64,000 bases of DNA from Engraulis encrasicolus (lineage: Eukaryota; Chordata; Actinopteri; Clupeiformes; Engraulidae): contig NC_085865.1 in the NCBI RefSeq assembly GCF_034702125.1, positions 20,908,281-20,972,280 on the forward strand, given 5' to 3'. Positions within the stretch are counted from its first letter, which is position 1. Each line of letters opens with the position of its first letter. Both the position numbers and the translations under genes were made by a program. The notes below the pieces were generated by a model that made no database searches, was not told where the DNA came from, and saw only the letters and a program-made list of their open reading frames with translations. Positions 24,511 to 36,540 of this stretch are shown here, one piece after another.

Positions 24511-24757
24511 ACCCTGTGCTCAAGTTTTTCACAGGTTTCGGATCCCCACCAAGAAAAATGCCACAAGACGAACATGGGTAGACGTGGAGCATAACCATGT
24601 GCTACAACACACAGACTCTGCATCTGCATATGCATATGCATCTGCGCAGCCCTATCGATCATCCGGTCTCGCTATCCCGTGTGTTCAGGTGTTAAGCATG
24701 TTCATGGTTTGGGATTCCCACCAGAGACACCAGACCAGACGATGGGTAGACACTAGA
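24511..24757. repeat. Diverged two-copy ~165-bp tandem repeat
   Basis: The order 'ccctgtgctcaag', 'tttcggatccccaccaaga' and 'gatgggtagac'-like words is seen at 24511-24590. It recurs at 24676-24757 with moderate divergence. Confidence 0.6.
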
Positions 24758-25561
24758 CACTGACAGGGGCCAACCCCTGCTTGAGCCAAAAACTCTCGGA
24801 CGCACGCAACAGTGTCTGCAACACAAGGATGCACGCATCTCTGCGTCTCCCGGCCCGATGCCCGGCTGTGCGGCGCTTCGGTAATAATCACTCTGCTGCT
24901 CTACTCTACTCTCACAGGGCAGCGGCTCTGACATTTGCAGCAGTTTAATCCAGAGCTGTGGGGCTTCGGGAGATTAAATGGGAGGCAAATAGGTTAAAGC
25001 TTGTGGGGGGTCGGGCACACGGACAGCCTGTCCCATGCGAGGCCACACTCTCCTGACATGACTGTCATCCAGATGTGTGTGAACCACTGGGGGCACGTAA
25101 AGAGAGAGAGAGAGAGAGACAGAGACAGAGAGAGAGAGAGAGAGATGAAGGGGGTGGCTGCTGGACACCTCTACGTATTCGCAAATGATGGGACGTGTTA
25201 AGTCAGTGCACTGCTGCAGTGTGTATTCAAAGCATGTCCTCCTCTCTGGGTTAGTCAACACACCAGGGCATTAGCGGATCACAGATGCTCTGGCCTGGAC
25301 AGATTCTCTATGGTTGAAAAGAACCCCACGACCAGCCCATTTCATTCCAAAAGCTATTTGGCTGCCGGTGTCTCTTGCAGTTACTTGATTACCATTTGGG
25401 CACCGTCCACGGTTCCGGGAAAGTACGCTTTTATTGCCCATACACTTCAGCGAAGAGGGGATACCTGATTGATTTTGTTGTTTCAGAAGACTCAGCAGCT
25501 GGCATTAAATCGCAACACACAAAAAACAAGCTCAGGAAGAGGGGTGGCTTTGTGTACTCAC
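24758..25561. other. Intergenic sequence with a (GA)n run
   Basis: (GA)n at 25098-25145. Otherwise unremarkable. It borders a possible exon on the minus strand. Confidence 0.5.
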
Positions 25562-25695
25562 CAGTGTTGGTAGACCAGGAGAGACCAATCCAAGAGGTTT
25601 CCATTTGTTCCATGTTGATGGTGTCCCAAGATCCAAACCCAAGGGGGAGAAAAATGAGTCAGACACAGTACACAGACAGACATAAAGCACATTAA
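25562..25695 (-). other. Candidate exon with start codon
   Basis: Minus strand. An ATG at 25613 opens a frame reading MEQMETSWIGLSWSTNT. The frame runs into an excellent splice donor, ACTG|GTGAGT, with the exon ending at 25562. A possible acceptor (pyrimidine tract ending in TAG) would place the exon start at 25695. I do not recognise the peptide and no following exon is identified. A chance donor is possible, so this is only a candidate. Confidence 0.25.
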
Positions 25696-26734
25696 CTAGG
25701 GGGGCTGGTAGAAGAGAGCACACATTACTATGGTGTTTGCCATGCGTACTGAGCATACTGAACATTTTCCATGGATCTCAAATTCACGGCCGCTAAACCA
25801 CGACTAAACAAGATCAAATGCATTCACTAAACTGACTACAAAAGGATCTCCCCATCTGATGTGTATACAGCGCGTGGTCAGGTCTAGGCAGACCCGTGGA
25901 CAGCTCGTACTGTAGACATTATAAACAAACCATTTTTGTTCTATTACATTGGAAAACTGATCCACTGACTCACCCGGCAGAAATCAACTTGGAATAGTGA
26001 CTGAAGTTTAACACAGGAGACGCGCAGTTCTCGGAAGGGAGAGAGAAAAGATCGAATAGCCTACCACACAGAATCAAAGTGCAAAATCCCTGTCGCTGTC
26101 CCTGCAGTCTTGACAAAAGTGATTAGGAGGTGTGCGCGCAACGACATGGAGAGCCGATGAGGACACGACGCACACAAAAACAGCTGTTAAAGAAAAGCGC
26201 CAATGGAATAGCAAGGTCTGACACGTCAACTATCTGCTTTGTAGGCCTATACACAAATTCCTACTATGTTTTTTTTCGTCAATACCTGGACAGTATGGAG
26301 GGAACAATGCCTGATGATGGCAGAAAAATACAACCGCTGTAAAGAGAGGACGTTCACCCGTATTCCCACAAACTACGCTACTTGAAATGATAGCTGCTAC
26401 ATAACTTCAAAAACGTGTAAATAGGTCAAGCTTTCATTTTGCAAGTGAAAGCACTAAACTACCACTAATTTTTCCAGCCGCCATAAGGGTTTCCACACTG
26501 CCTACACGGTCTGCAGGCAGTAAAGTTTTTAAACAGTTGTCGGAAATGACGCTTTAATTAGTTTAACAGATGTTGAAAAGAGCCATTCCTTGTAATAGAC
26601 TGCTTCACACATTTGTTTCACTATTGCAATTGTAACTGATTGAGCAGATGTTGCGCTCTGTCAAGCGGTGTGCAAGACAAACAGACGTCGTTCTAGATTG
26701 AAAACGGCTAGGATCGATGACTTCCATGACCTAC

Positions 26735-27000
26735 CTTAGTTTTCTTAGGTTTTGTCCCTTAGTCCAGGTACTTTCTCAGCGAAGTAGTTTCATACAAAAT
26801 CCAACAAACGCGACGATACGATCAGGACTTTTTCGGAGAGGAGGACTGGGACTTCCTACCTGCGTTACTGGTTGCTGGTAGGACAGTGATTTGCCGTCGG
26901 CCACAACCGAACGCTGCTCTCCCTGGGCCACGCCTACTCGTGGCGCAATTGGAGAGGCTCCCCAGACGGGCGGTTCCAGAAGGGAAGACACGCCCACTTA
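26735..27000 (-). promoter_or_regulatory. Candidate GC-rich promoter/first exon
   Basis: Minus strand. GC-richer than its surroundings, with a 'ctccaattgcg' CCAAT-like box and 'gggcgtg'/'aggcgtggcc' GC-box-like words. Two consensus donors follow: GCAG|GTAGGAA (exon end 26860) and TAAG|GTAGGTC (exon end 26735). A frame from an ATG at 26997 stays open to the first donor. It may be the first exon of a gene whose next exon is 25562-25695. There is no protein recognition. Confidence 0.25.
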
Positions 27001-27093
27001 AGTAGGCTAATTAAAAATAAAAAAAACAGCTCTATCATTGTAAGGATTGAGGATGAGAGTAACTATCATCAGGGTGGAGTAATGAAATATTAA

Positions 27094-27452
27094 AGGGACA
27101 CTGTGTGAGATTTTTAGTTGTTTATTTCCAGAATTCATGCTGCCCATTCACTAATGTTGCCTTTTTCATGAATACTTACCACCAGCATCAAATTCTAAGT
27201 ATTCATTATGACTGGAAAAATTGCACTTTTCATACATGAAAAGGGGGATCTTCTCCATGGTCCGCCATTTTGAATTTCCAAAAATAGCAATTTTTAGCTG
27301 CAAAAATGACTGTACTTGGACCATACTAGAAAATATTTGTTTATTACTTAGTAAACTTTCATGTAAAGATCAAATTTGGCCATAGGCAGCCCAGTTTCAA
27401 TGAGCAGCATAGTTGCAGTACCTTTTTTGACCATTTCCTGCACATTGTCCCT
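27094..27452. mobile_element. TTAA-flanked MITE
   Basis: Body starts 'agggacactgtg' and ends 'cacattgtccct', with short inverted ends. Both sides are TTAA (27090-27093 and 27453-27456). TTAA duplication is used by piggyBac and Kolobok elements. There is no transposase, so the superfamily is open. Confidence 0.78.
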
Positions 27453-27849
27453 TTAAGACTCCTATACCTATTATGGAAAAAGAGTTTCTGGCAATGGATC
27501 AGCTGCTGAAAGACATAGGCCTACTAGCAGACAGTAGAGTATCAACATAGGTGCCGGAAAGAGGGATGCAGTGGTACAATGGCATCCCCACTTTTGGGCT
27601 CCCTAAATGAGGCTTCCTCAACTTTTGCTGCAGACAAATGAGTGGAATGCACCAGCAGTAACATTGTTGAGAAATAAAGAATGAAGGGGGAAAAAATGCA
27701 CCACCACTTTAAAACTCGTTCCAGCGCCCTTGAGTAACAATTATTGACCCCGAAGGAAATTAAAGTGTGAAGCAGCATAGATAGATCCACAGAAACACGG
27801 TACACAATACACAGTAATCATAGACAGCCATAGCGATCTCAAACGCACC

Positions 27850-27936
27850 CACGCGCGCGCGCACACACACACACACGCGCGCGCGCACACGCACATGCAC
27901 ACACACACACACACACACACGCGCGCACACGCACAT

Positions 27937-28029
<93 letters not shown>

Positions 28030-28052
28030 TGCACACACACACGCGCACACAT
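27850..28052. repeat. (CA)n microsatellite with CGCG interruptions
   Basis: Alternating purine-pyrimidine tract with 'cgcgcgcg' blocks at 27852-27862 and 27877-27887. It is a strong Z-DNA-forming composition. Confidence 0.93.
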
Positions 28053-28149
28053 TCAGACCCATTGCCAGTGATAAACAAGAGCAGTGAGTGTTAATCCTGT
28101 ATTAAAGAGTCACTCAGTGCAGTAATTGTCTAGTAGTGCAAAAGCTGTA

Positions 28150-28605
28150 GTTGTCGGTTGTTGACGGGGTGTGCATGTGTGTGCAGCAGCCCCACAAAGG
28201 AAGAAGGAGTGCAGATAAGTGTACGGAGGTTCAAGCAGTCCAGTCACCTATGACGAGGGAAGTCGACAGGGGGGAGGAGGGACAAAGGGGTCACTTGTCC
28301 TGGGCCCAGGGAGAGAGTGGGCCTAGAATTGGGTCCTCATTACGCCGCTGTACGTATTGGGTTTGCGGCCCTGTGAGATGTCTTTGTCCCGGGCCCAGCC
28401 AAAGCTGTCAGCGGCCCTGCCTATGACGATCTCTTTATGTGTATTCTTCTGTGTGGTGTTGAATAGCTGGATGGCCTTGACATATGACCTCCGAAACCTG
28501 TCTGTCCTGCAGGGGATGGCACGAAGTCTGTTGAACAGGCTCCTCTGCTTGGCAAAGACCTAGTGCAGGGGGTGGCTCTCATATTCCAAAAAAACAAGTG
28601 TAGGG
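28150..28605 (-). pseudogene. LINE ORF2 C-terminal fragment, split by a hAT MITE
   Basis: Minus strand. 28562-28420 translates to a typical non-LTR reverse-transcriptase tail, including 'SLFNRLRAIPCRTDRFRRSY' and 'VKAIQLFN'. The frame resumes beyond the hAT MITE at 28255-28419, after its duplicated 8 bp, and meets a TGA about five codons later. The MITE thus landed just before the stop codon. Upstream, a stop codon interrupts 'HPLH*VFAK'. Confidence 0.7.
28255..28419 (-). mobile_element. hAT MITE, CAGGGC family copy 1
   Basis: Perfect 8-bp duplication 'cctatgac' (28247-28254 and 28420-28427). The minus-strand start 'cagggccgctgacagctttg' matches the elements at 43361-43509 and 31515-31671. 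Shared internal words include 'gggcccaggacaa' and 'cccaattctrgg'. Confidence 0.85.
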
Positions 28606-28625
28606 GGACTGTCATTGTCACTGTC

Positions 28626-28935
28626 ATTTTTTTTTTTTTTTTTTTTTAAGGAAAAGCACAAAAGCACAACAATACCTCTTAATGTATGTCCTCTACAAGT
28701 CTTCTGTTGTCCAGTCTTGCACTTTAAATGTCTGTATGAGCACTGTCTATGTCCATACTGTCTTAAGTCCATGTATAAGTACTGTCTATGTCTATACTGT
28801 CTATGTCCTTACCTAGATTAGTCTATGTCTGTATGGGAAAGCAAGAAATGTAATTTCAAATTCTTTGTATGACCAGTGCATGTAAAGAAATTGACAATAA
28901 AACCTACTTGACTTGACTTGACTTGATTGTCCAAA
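28626..28935 (+). mobile_element. LINE-like 3' end with (TTGAC)n tail
   Basis: A T-run (28626-28648) precedes short 'ctgtctatgtc' repeats. The sequence then runs through 'gacaataaaacctacttgac' to a (TTGAC)n tail at 28908-28927, as at the 3' ends of teleost non-LTR retroposons. Flanks on both sides share 'caaagacc..gtgcag.gggtggct' (28555 and 28935). This fits either a long target duplication or two LINE copies. Confidence 0.5.
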
Positions 28936-29311
28936 GACCGGGTGCAGAGGGTGGCTGTCATTGTCCAACTCAACATACTCAACATCTGATATAAAACTAC
29001 AATCACTTATGGCTTCATAACCTGGTAATTCATGAACACACCTCATCACAGAGGAGAAGTAATGTGTGGAGAAATGATTTTTCTCCACAGTTAAGAAGAA
29101 GTAAAAAGCAAAAGGCAAAATTTCAGGCCAACCGAGGACATCAGCATTTGTAAAAAACTTCCGTCAAATTTGACCTTTCGCAAGTGACAATACCAGGTTT
29201 GTGGAAAGGTTATTCAACTTGGTTACCTTTCCTTTGTCTCATCATGAAAATGCTGTCAGTGTACTGGAAGACACATTGGACACCTTGATGTACCCCTTTG
29301 TTGAAATAAAT

Positions 29312-29668
29312 TAACGGTAACACGGTAACAAAATAAGGGATGCATAAAAAGGATTATAAATACTTAGTAAATAATGAACAAATAATGAACAAAACATTAA
29401 GAAATGTTTTTTATTTACTACGTTCTATTAATGCTTTATGAACTATCTACAAATATGCTCAAGATTTTACAAACGTTTTACCAGAGAATTTTTATTCATT
29501 TACCAAAAATATAAATGTTTGATTTAAAAAAAACTTACCTATGAAATATGAAAATAACATTTCCCAATCATTTACAAAAAAAGTTATTGTTTTGTTCATC
29601 ATTAGTTAATTATACGTTGTTATCATGTGTTTTATGCATCGCTTATTATAAAGTGTTAATGAGTTAAC
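29312..29668. mobile_element. Probable MITE with imperfect inverted ends
   Basis: Left part contains 'gataagggatgcataaaa'-like wording ('ataagggatgcataaaa' near 29334). The right part has the complement-like 'tttatgcatcgcttattat' near 29630, beside 'aacac'/'gtgtt' ends. Boundaries and target duplication are unclear. Confidence 0.5.
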
Positions 29669-29903
29669 CAGTAGTTTGGAACTAAATCTAAACCTATTAT
29701 TTTCAGGCTCATCTGGATGTATGTAAATGCAAATATGACAAACACTTGCCATTTTTTCAAGGGGTAATTTCATCTCAAGTGGCCAAAAGTGACATCTCCT
29801 TGCCTTCATAGTCATAAACTAATATCACTGAGGAATGGGTTTTAATTTGCACAAAGTTGCATTGTGCTGCCCTAAATGATTTGGAATATAGCCCTTTAAA
29901 ACA

Positions 29904-30069
29904 GAGTTGCATAAAGTAGAAGTAGAAGTACTCTTACAGGTGTAATTGCAACACTGGTAGTGTGAAAGTACATAGTTGAAACCATATAATATCATACTTA
30001 TAGTGTTATTACAACTGTAAGAATATTTCTACTTCTAAAAGTAACACTATTTTTAATGATCAACCCTGT
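29904..30069. mobile_element. Foldback MITE
   Basis: Left arm 'agtagaagtactcttacag' and right arm 'ctgtaagaatatttctactt' pair as a long imperfect hairpin. Outer ends are 'cagagttg' and 'caaccctg'. No clear target duplication. Confidence 0.6.
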
Positions 30070-30469
30070 ATGAATATGCATATCCCAGGCGATAAGCCGC
30101 AACCTATAATGACGTGATTAGAAGGTATAAGTGTTTGCCTTTTCATACAAGATTTATTTCACTTTCACAAACAGCAGCCCCCCACAAGACATGCCTTTGC
30201 AAAGTTCCTGGCTAGACAAAAGCCAGTGCAGACAAAAGATGTAAACATGCATAATATATTTTGCCATTGTCACACAGAATCAGTGTGCTATGAACTGAAG
30301 ACAGAAATACACATATGCGTCTATAATCTGTGCATACGTACAGAGTAGGCAATGCTACCTGCCATTACAGTTCCCTCATTTATAATTTGCACACATAATT
30401 GCTTGCATGTAACCCAACGTATTAGCATTTGTTCACCATAACCCATTGTGCCATACTGTAGATAGACTG

Positions 30470-30737
30470 CATGGCCGTAACTACCATTGAGGACACAGGG
30501 GTCATGTCCTCTGTATTTTTTTTCATTGATGTAAATAGTATCTATAATGATAACTGATATATGATCAACAATGATGAATTCAGTCTGTATACGCCACCCC
30601 ATTTATCCTCAAGGCAGTGAATGAAAACAAACATAAAGAGTTTGATTGAAGTGTTTGAAGCATTGTAAGTGTACAGTATGCAGTGCAGCACACAGTTTTT
30701 TGTCCTCAGTTTTTGAAAATGTCTGGTTACAGCCCTG
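30470..30737. mobile_element. hAT-like MITE (GGCCGTAAC ends)
   Basis: Left end 'catggccgtaactaccattg'; right end 'gtctggttacagccctg'. These form imperfect inverted repeats of the CAGGGCYGTAAC type. The target duplication has decayed beyond recognition. Confidence 0.55.
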
Positions 30738-30823
30738 GACCCTATCATCCTCATTTTGACCATATGCAAGAATTCCTCTCCATTTTCACCACTGTGTGAG
30801 TGCGCAATTGCAAACCAATAGCT

Positions 30824-31174
30824 CAGTGGTTATCAACTGGAACAGTTTTGGGACCCACCATTTTCCATTCTCATTCGGTCGCGACCCAATTTTTTTAGCG
30901 TTCAAGTCATTTCAATGCAATTCTCAAAATGTAACCAAGACTCGAATGACTGGTTGCACGCTATCTAACTCGCATAAACATTCAGATTGTATCTAAGACA
31001 ACAGATGACACGGAGTTCACTAGCCTATCAAAATAAAAGTTGTAAATTGTTGCAGGAAAAGTTTGATTTTTTTTTTTTAGAATTACGTTTTTTTTTACAC
31101 CAAGGCTCCACGACCCACCCATGACCCCTCCGCGACCCACTTTTGGGCCGCGACCCACCAGTTGAGAAACACTG
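30824..31174. mobile_element. hAT MITE (CAGTGGTT ends)
   Basis: Inverted ends 'cagtggttatcaactgg' and 'ccagttgagaaacactg'. Perfect 8-bp duplication 'caatagct' at 30816-30823 and 31175-31182. Internal 'gcgacccac' words recur near both ends. Confidence 0.92.
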
Positions 31175-31514
31175 CAATAGCTCCATGCACCGCTGGTGTT
31201 TTAGTGTTGATTGCCAGCATTACTGGGGTCACAAGTGGGTCCTTCTCCATAATAACAGCTACTGCTAAAGACATCAGATACCTAATGGACCAGCACACTC
31301 AGATGGGGTGCAACCAAACAGCAGGCATATCAGGAAGGCTGCAGCATGGCTATGGCCAGCAGTTGGGCCTGCCTGCTGGGGGGACAGCACTTGGGAGAAC
31401 TGTGGTGTGGGCAACTAATGGAGCCCGCTCTTGCTCTCCCAGCAGCCTGGAATGATAAGATAGTGATGCTATATTCAGTCATTGGATAAGGCAGACCCAC
31501 TGCTTCACCAGTAG

Positions 31515-31671
31515 CAGGGTCGCTGATAACCTTCATCGGGCCCCAGGACAAAATCATGTCAAAGTTTCCCCCTCTCAATACATACTGTGTGATTGGATAC
31601 CAATTCTGGGCCCCCTCTCTCCCTGGGCCCAGGACAACATACCCATATGTCCTCTTCTGTACACAGGCCTG
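31515..31671 (+). mobile_element. hAT MITE, CAGGGC family copy 2
   Basis: Starts 'cagggtcgctgataaccttc' and ends 'gtacacaggcctg'. Flanks 'accagtag' (31507-31514) and 'actagtgg' (31672-31679) match at 6 of 8. The body matches the copies at 28255-28419 and 43361-43509. Confidence 0.75.
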
Positions 31672-31679
31672 ACTAGTGG

Positions 31680-32590
31680 CCATGGACAGGGGTGCTGCTC
31701 AGGGGAGGGGGAAGGTTAGCGCAATTCAGAGCGCTCAGGAGACTATGATGTAATTTGTGAGGGATCACAAAAGAAGAATCTTTCAGCTGGTCCATACATT
31801 TTTATTTGATCACCAGTACCAATGGAGAGGGGCTCTGCTAAGGTGAGGACTGTACAGTGGGCCAGGATGATTCAGGGACCCCCGAAGACTAATATATCAT
31901 TGGGGCTGGAGGAAGGGGAGGTCTGGCCCTGACTGACTTCAAATTTGGGGCTTCGGAGTACCAAACTGCGGACTTTTATACCATAGGCTCGGGTTGGTTG
32001 GCATGGAATGATAATCAGAACTCACCCAGAACCCCAATGATGGCCTCACCACACCACACCACACCTATAGGGAGCCCAACAGTTTTGTCGTTCATATGAC
32101 TCCAAATTACTAGTACAAGGATCCTAGGAGCTTTATTGTGTGCGTGTGTGTATGTGTGTGAGTGCAGGGGGCTGGGGGTGTCAAAGTGCAATAGTGCCAA
32201 AGAGTCTGTGTCTGTGTAAGATCCGTGCATGGGAACAGTCTAGGGCAGCCTGCTCTGGTCCTGCAGTAGAGCAGTGGCACTGCTGTGCTGACTTGGGAAG
32301 GCCTCTGCATCTCTATCCAGGGCTGAGCTCCAGGTTCCCCAGCCTGGCTCAGGATGGGCCCATGTGGCAGCCAGACTGGAGGTGTCAGAACGGACACCAT
32401 GCTGCCATTGTTACACAGCCAAGGACGGCCACCGCTGCCAAAACACAGAAGAATGACACACTGACACGTTGCTAGAGTGGAGAAAGCCTGCCTATTAAAG
32501 TCTTCGTCAGTCTTAGCAGCCCAATGTAACGCCTGGTTAAAGTAAAGAACGGCTACCTGCACCACAACAAGGTGAGAATGGCACTGCTAC
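31680..32590. other. Intergenic sequence, nothing recognised
   Basis: Contains a (CCACA)n run at 32048-32068 and a short GT-rich run at 32139-32165. No gene recognised. Confidence 0.45.
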
Positions 32591-32725
32591 CATGTTAGCG
32601 TGGACAAGGCTTGCCTGAATACCTATGCCATCCAAATTCAGTTAGCGGCCCTTCTTAACGCCTGAATACCTGTGTCATCCAGACACGGCCATCCAAGTTC
32701 AGTTAGCGACCCTTCTTAACGCCTG
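32591..32725. repeat. Two-copy tandem repeat
   Basis: 'cctgaatacctatgccatcc' with 'ttcagttagcggcccttctt' is repeated about 50-60 bp later with a small insertion. A more diverged relative lies at 32465-32545. Confidence 0.75.
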
Positions 32726-32784
32726 CTTAGCAATGGAGACGTAATTCAAGATAATGTTTGCCCTTGAGCTGGGCCTGCCTTATA

Positions 32785-35700
32785 GTCTAGCGGATGGGTG
32801 ATTTGATCGTGCACTTTTGAGTAAAAGCATGAAAATCGGTACACATATCCTTTTTGATATGCTGATTAATGTTAGCGTTGGAGGCGTCGCGAAAAATGCA
32901 TCGTTTTCAAGATGGCCGCCAAATCCAATATGGCCGACCCATATTAATGAATCTACCTGACACTTTGTAGTAAAAGCATGAAAATCGGTACACATAACCT
33001 TCTTGATATGCTGATTAACATTAGCAAGGGCGTCATGAAAAATGTATTAATTTTCAAGATGGCCGCCAAATCCAATGTGGCCAATTCATATTTATGAATC
33101 TACCTATCTACCTAACACTTGGTAGTAAAGGCATGAACATCGGTACACATATCCTTCTTGATATGCTGATTAAGTTTAGAGTTGGAGGCGTTGCGCAAAA
33201 TTCATCATTTTCAAGATGGCCGCCAAATCCAATAAGACCGACCCATATTAATGAATCTACCTGAGACTTGGTAGTAAAAGCATGAAAATCGGTCCACATG
33301 TCCTTCTTGATATGCTGATTAACATTAGCATTGGAGGAGTCACAAAAAAGTCATTGTTTTCAAGATGGCCGTCAAATCCAATATGACCAACCCATATTAA
33401 TGAATCTACCTGACACTTGGTGGTAAAAGCATGAAAATCGGTACACATGTCCTTGATATGCTGATTAATATTAGCATTGAAGGCGTCGCAGGAAAAAAAT
33501 CATTGTTTTCAAGATACCTGGTAATTTGTGGTAAAAGCATGACAATTGGTACACATAGTTACTTCTTTACATTAGATGCTTATTCATATTAGGGGCCATG
33601 AACAAAAATCAAATATGACTGACCCATATTACAATACAATACATTGCAATGCCAATATGTATTTATGTAGCACAGTATCACAACTATGAAGTTTACTCAA
33701 AGCGCTTTGAAAAAAGACATACACGCATACATACACATTCACACACCAGCTGTGCACAGTGTGCAGACTGCCGTACGGCACCGGTTGTCACGCGAGACAC
33801 AGACACAGACACAGACACAGACACAGACACAGACACAGACAGACAGACTTTTGATGGCCATCATGTTGACTTTTGACTTGACTTTTTGATGGCCATCATG
33901 TTCCAACTGTGCCATTCACCATTTATTCAAAGTTTATGTCAATCTTTTAATTAGGCATTATTGGCAGTTTGATTGATGTTGGCCATATACCATAACCTGT
34001 GAAATCCTACTACTTTACACAATTGTTCTGATCTGAAATGTAGCATGGATTCCATCCCTCAGTGAGGGTACCAGATCTTGGGGTGCAATCAGGAGAAAGA
34101 GTAGGGGTGTAAAGGCGATGGCTGCAGTTTGTTGGAATAGATACAACTGACATGATTGGATATGGGCTACACATATGCCAAATACCACATTCTTAACGAC
34201 CTATAAACTGCCATGGGCAATCGTAAATCACAACTTTACTATGAGAAATTGCATAACCACCAGATTATATCACTTGTGAGATCAACTTGTGTTAACCAGG
34301 CAAGATATAAGCTTACCATCCAACTTGCATTGTGTGCAGGATTGCAGTTTGTTTGAAAACCTTGTGCAGCTAGAATTAGTCATCAACAATTAGTTTCTTT
34401 GAAGTAAGCGATCAAAAAAAATTTACATGATATAACAAATCAAGTTAACTTTCTGTCTAGCAATCTTTGTACAAGGCCTATGCAGTTATCATAGCGCTAG
34501 AGGTGCTGTACATCCCACAAGCCCCTCAAAAGTCTTGGATTTGTACATAATGCTACTGCCGTATTACCTATTTGAGGCCTCAAGAATGCAATCAGTGTAC
34601 AGATTGAAGAGTATTAGCAGAGAACATTTCATACATATCTGTCCATCTGTACAAAACCTATAAACAAAGCAGACAAAGTCAACAATCTTCAAAGTGTAAG
34701 GCTTTAACACTTCAATTCATGTACCTATTATAGAGTGGTAGAACACAAGAGGTGGTGCAAACCCTTGCACCTATTCTAAAGTTATCACATTGCAGAAAAT
34801 AATCTATTGTGGTGGTGGCAGACACAGTTTGGGCAAAACCATAACTTGTGCATCACTTCATTTGATAACATGCCAATAATGTTTAATCATTTTCAATGGT
34901 ATTTTGTGAGTGTTAATTATATGCAATGCCAAAATCTTTTTGTAGAAAAATATGTATTTTCTTATAAACACAATCTTAGTTGGCCATTTTGAAAATGTGT
35001 TTTTTCCCACAATGCCTCAATTTCTAATATTAATGAGCACATCAAGAAGTAAATGTGCACCAGTTTCCATGGTTTTACTAGAAGTGCCTGAAGGATTTAT
35101 TAAAATGCATTTGCCATATTTGATTTGGCAGCCATCTTGAAATGTAAACTTTTTTGCAAAGTATCGAGTTCTTTTATCAATCAAAATATAAAAAAGTAAC
35201 TGTGCACAATTTCCATGCCTTTACTACAAACTGTCAGGTAGCTTCATTAATATGGGTTGGCCATAATGGATATGGCGGCCATCTTGAAAATACAACATTT
35301 TTAGCAATGCCTCCAATGGTAATATTTATCAGCATATCAAGAATGATATGTGTACCGATTTTCATGCTTTTAATACCAAGTGTCAAGAAGATTCATTAAT
35401 ATGGGTGGGCCATATTGGATTTGGCGGCCATCTTGAAAATGCTACATTTTTCGCAACGCCTCCAATGCTAATATTAATCAGCATATCAAGAATGATATAT
35501 GTACCAATTTTCATGCTTTTAATATTAAGTGTCAGGTAAATTCATTAATATGGGTCGGCCATACTGGATTTGGCGGCCATCTTGAAAACAATGCATTTTT
35601 CGCTACATCTCCAATGCTAATATTAATCAGCATATCAATAAGGATATGTGTACCGATTTTCATGCTTTTACTACCAAATATCAGGTAGATTCATTAATAT

Positions 35701-35866
35701 GGGTCGGCCATATTGAATTTGGCGGCCATCTTGAAAACGATGCATTTTTCGCGACGCCTCCAACGCTAACATTAATCAGCATATCAAGAAGGATATGTGT
35801 ACCGATTTTCATGCTTTTACTCAAAAGTGCACGATAAGGCCCTTTTGTGTGTCCCATCCGCTGGAC
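32785..35866. mobile_element. Giant foldback element with 149-bp repeat arms
   Basis: The left arm (32785-33610) and right arm (34985-35866) are inverted relative to each other. Each contains six copies of a unit carrying 'gcatgaaaatcggtacacat' (left anchors 32828, 32976, 33131, 33280, 33429, 33537). The right arm has the complement at about 35053, 35200, 35348, 35497, 35646 and 35795. The best copies are exactly 149 bp apart. Outer ends are 'gtctagcggatggg' and its near-complement. The ~1.4-kb centre has no transposase. No target duplication is certain. The structure resembles Foldback or Galileo-type elements. Confidence 0.85.
33798..33846. repeat. (ACAGAC)n microsatellite in the foldback loop
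   Basis: About eight tandem hexamers. It is followed by a duplicated 'tttgatggccatcatgttg'-like block. Confidence 0.95.
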
Positions 35867-36538
35867 ATTAATTGAACCGAGATGGGGAGGCTCAGGCTTC
35901 TGTTCTGCACATCAAATGTTATGTAGATTCTAGGGTTAACCATGGACAGACAGACCTAGCCCAGGGATTTTTCGCCCCATTTAGTCCTGGCTTGAATAAC
36001 TAGCAGCTGTAGCAGGCGTCTGGATGCCAGGTTCAAAAAAACGCCATATGTGTGACACAGATGTGGAGGAAGAGAGAAAGCAGAAATTAACCAACTAACC
36101 ACAACTCCTACTCCTAGTGATCAATATGATAACCAAATTTGGTGGCTGAGTTGTTTATCAAAGTCTGGCATTATAGTGCTGCAGTGAATGAGAGACTGTT
36201 GTTACCGTATGCCAGTGATCATCACAGATGGCCTGCTAACTTCGGTCCAAGTATTTCAGCCAACACTGGTCGGAACATACTGTATGACTACAGTCCTTCA
36301 AAAAAGCAGAGAATGGGAGCACATCAGTGACACAGGTGCTGGCCCTAACAAGATAACTCAAAGGAAATATTTTTTTTTTTTTCATATTTCCTTTGACTAC
36401 TGTACTCACCACTGGGCCATTTACCCTGACCTTACTGTACTCTGCTCCTCAAACATCCTAGTTTAGTCATCTTCACATTATCCCTGATTCTTGATAGAAG
36501 GGTCTCAGGTTCGGGTTACAATTGGGTAGAGGCAATAC
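35867..36538. other. Intergenic sequence, nothing recognised
   Basis: Contains two inverted 'caaaggaaatatt' and 'aatatttcctttg'-like words around a T-run near 36360-36395. Otherwise featureless. Confidence 0.5.
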
Positions 36539-36540
36539 TA

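Noticed and set aside
32780..35837. Repeated ~63-codon frames (MCTDFHAFTTKCQVDSLIWV type)
   Set aside because: They recur because the 149-bp foldback units recur. Since 149 is not a multiple of three, the frame changes at each unit, so they are not protein-coding.
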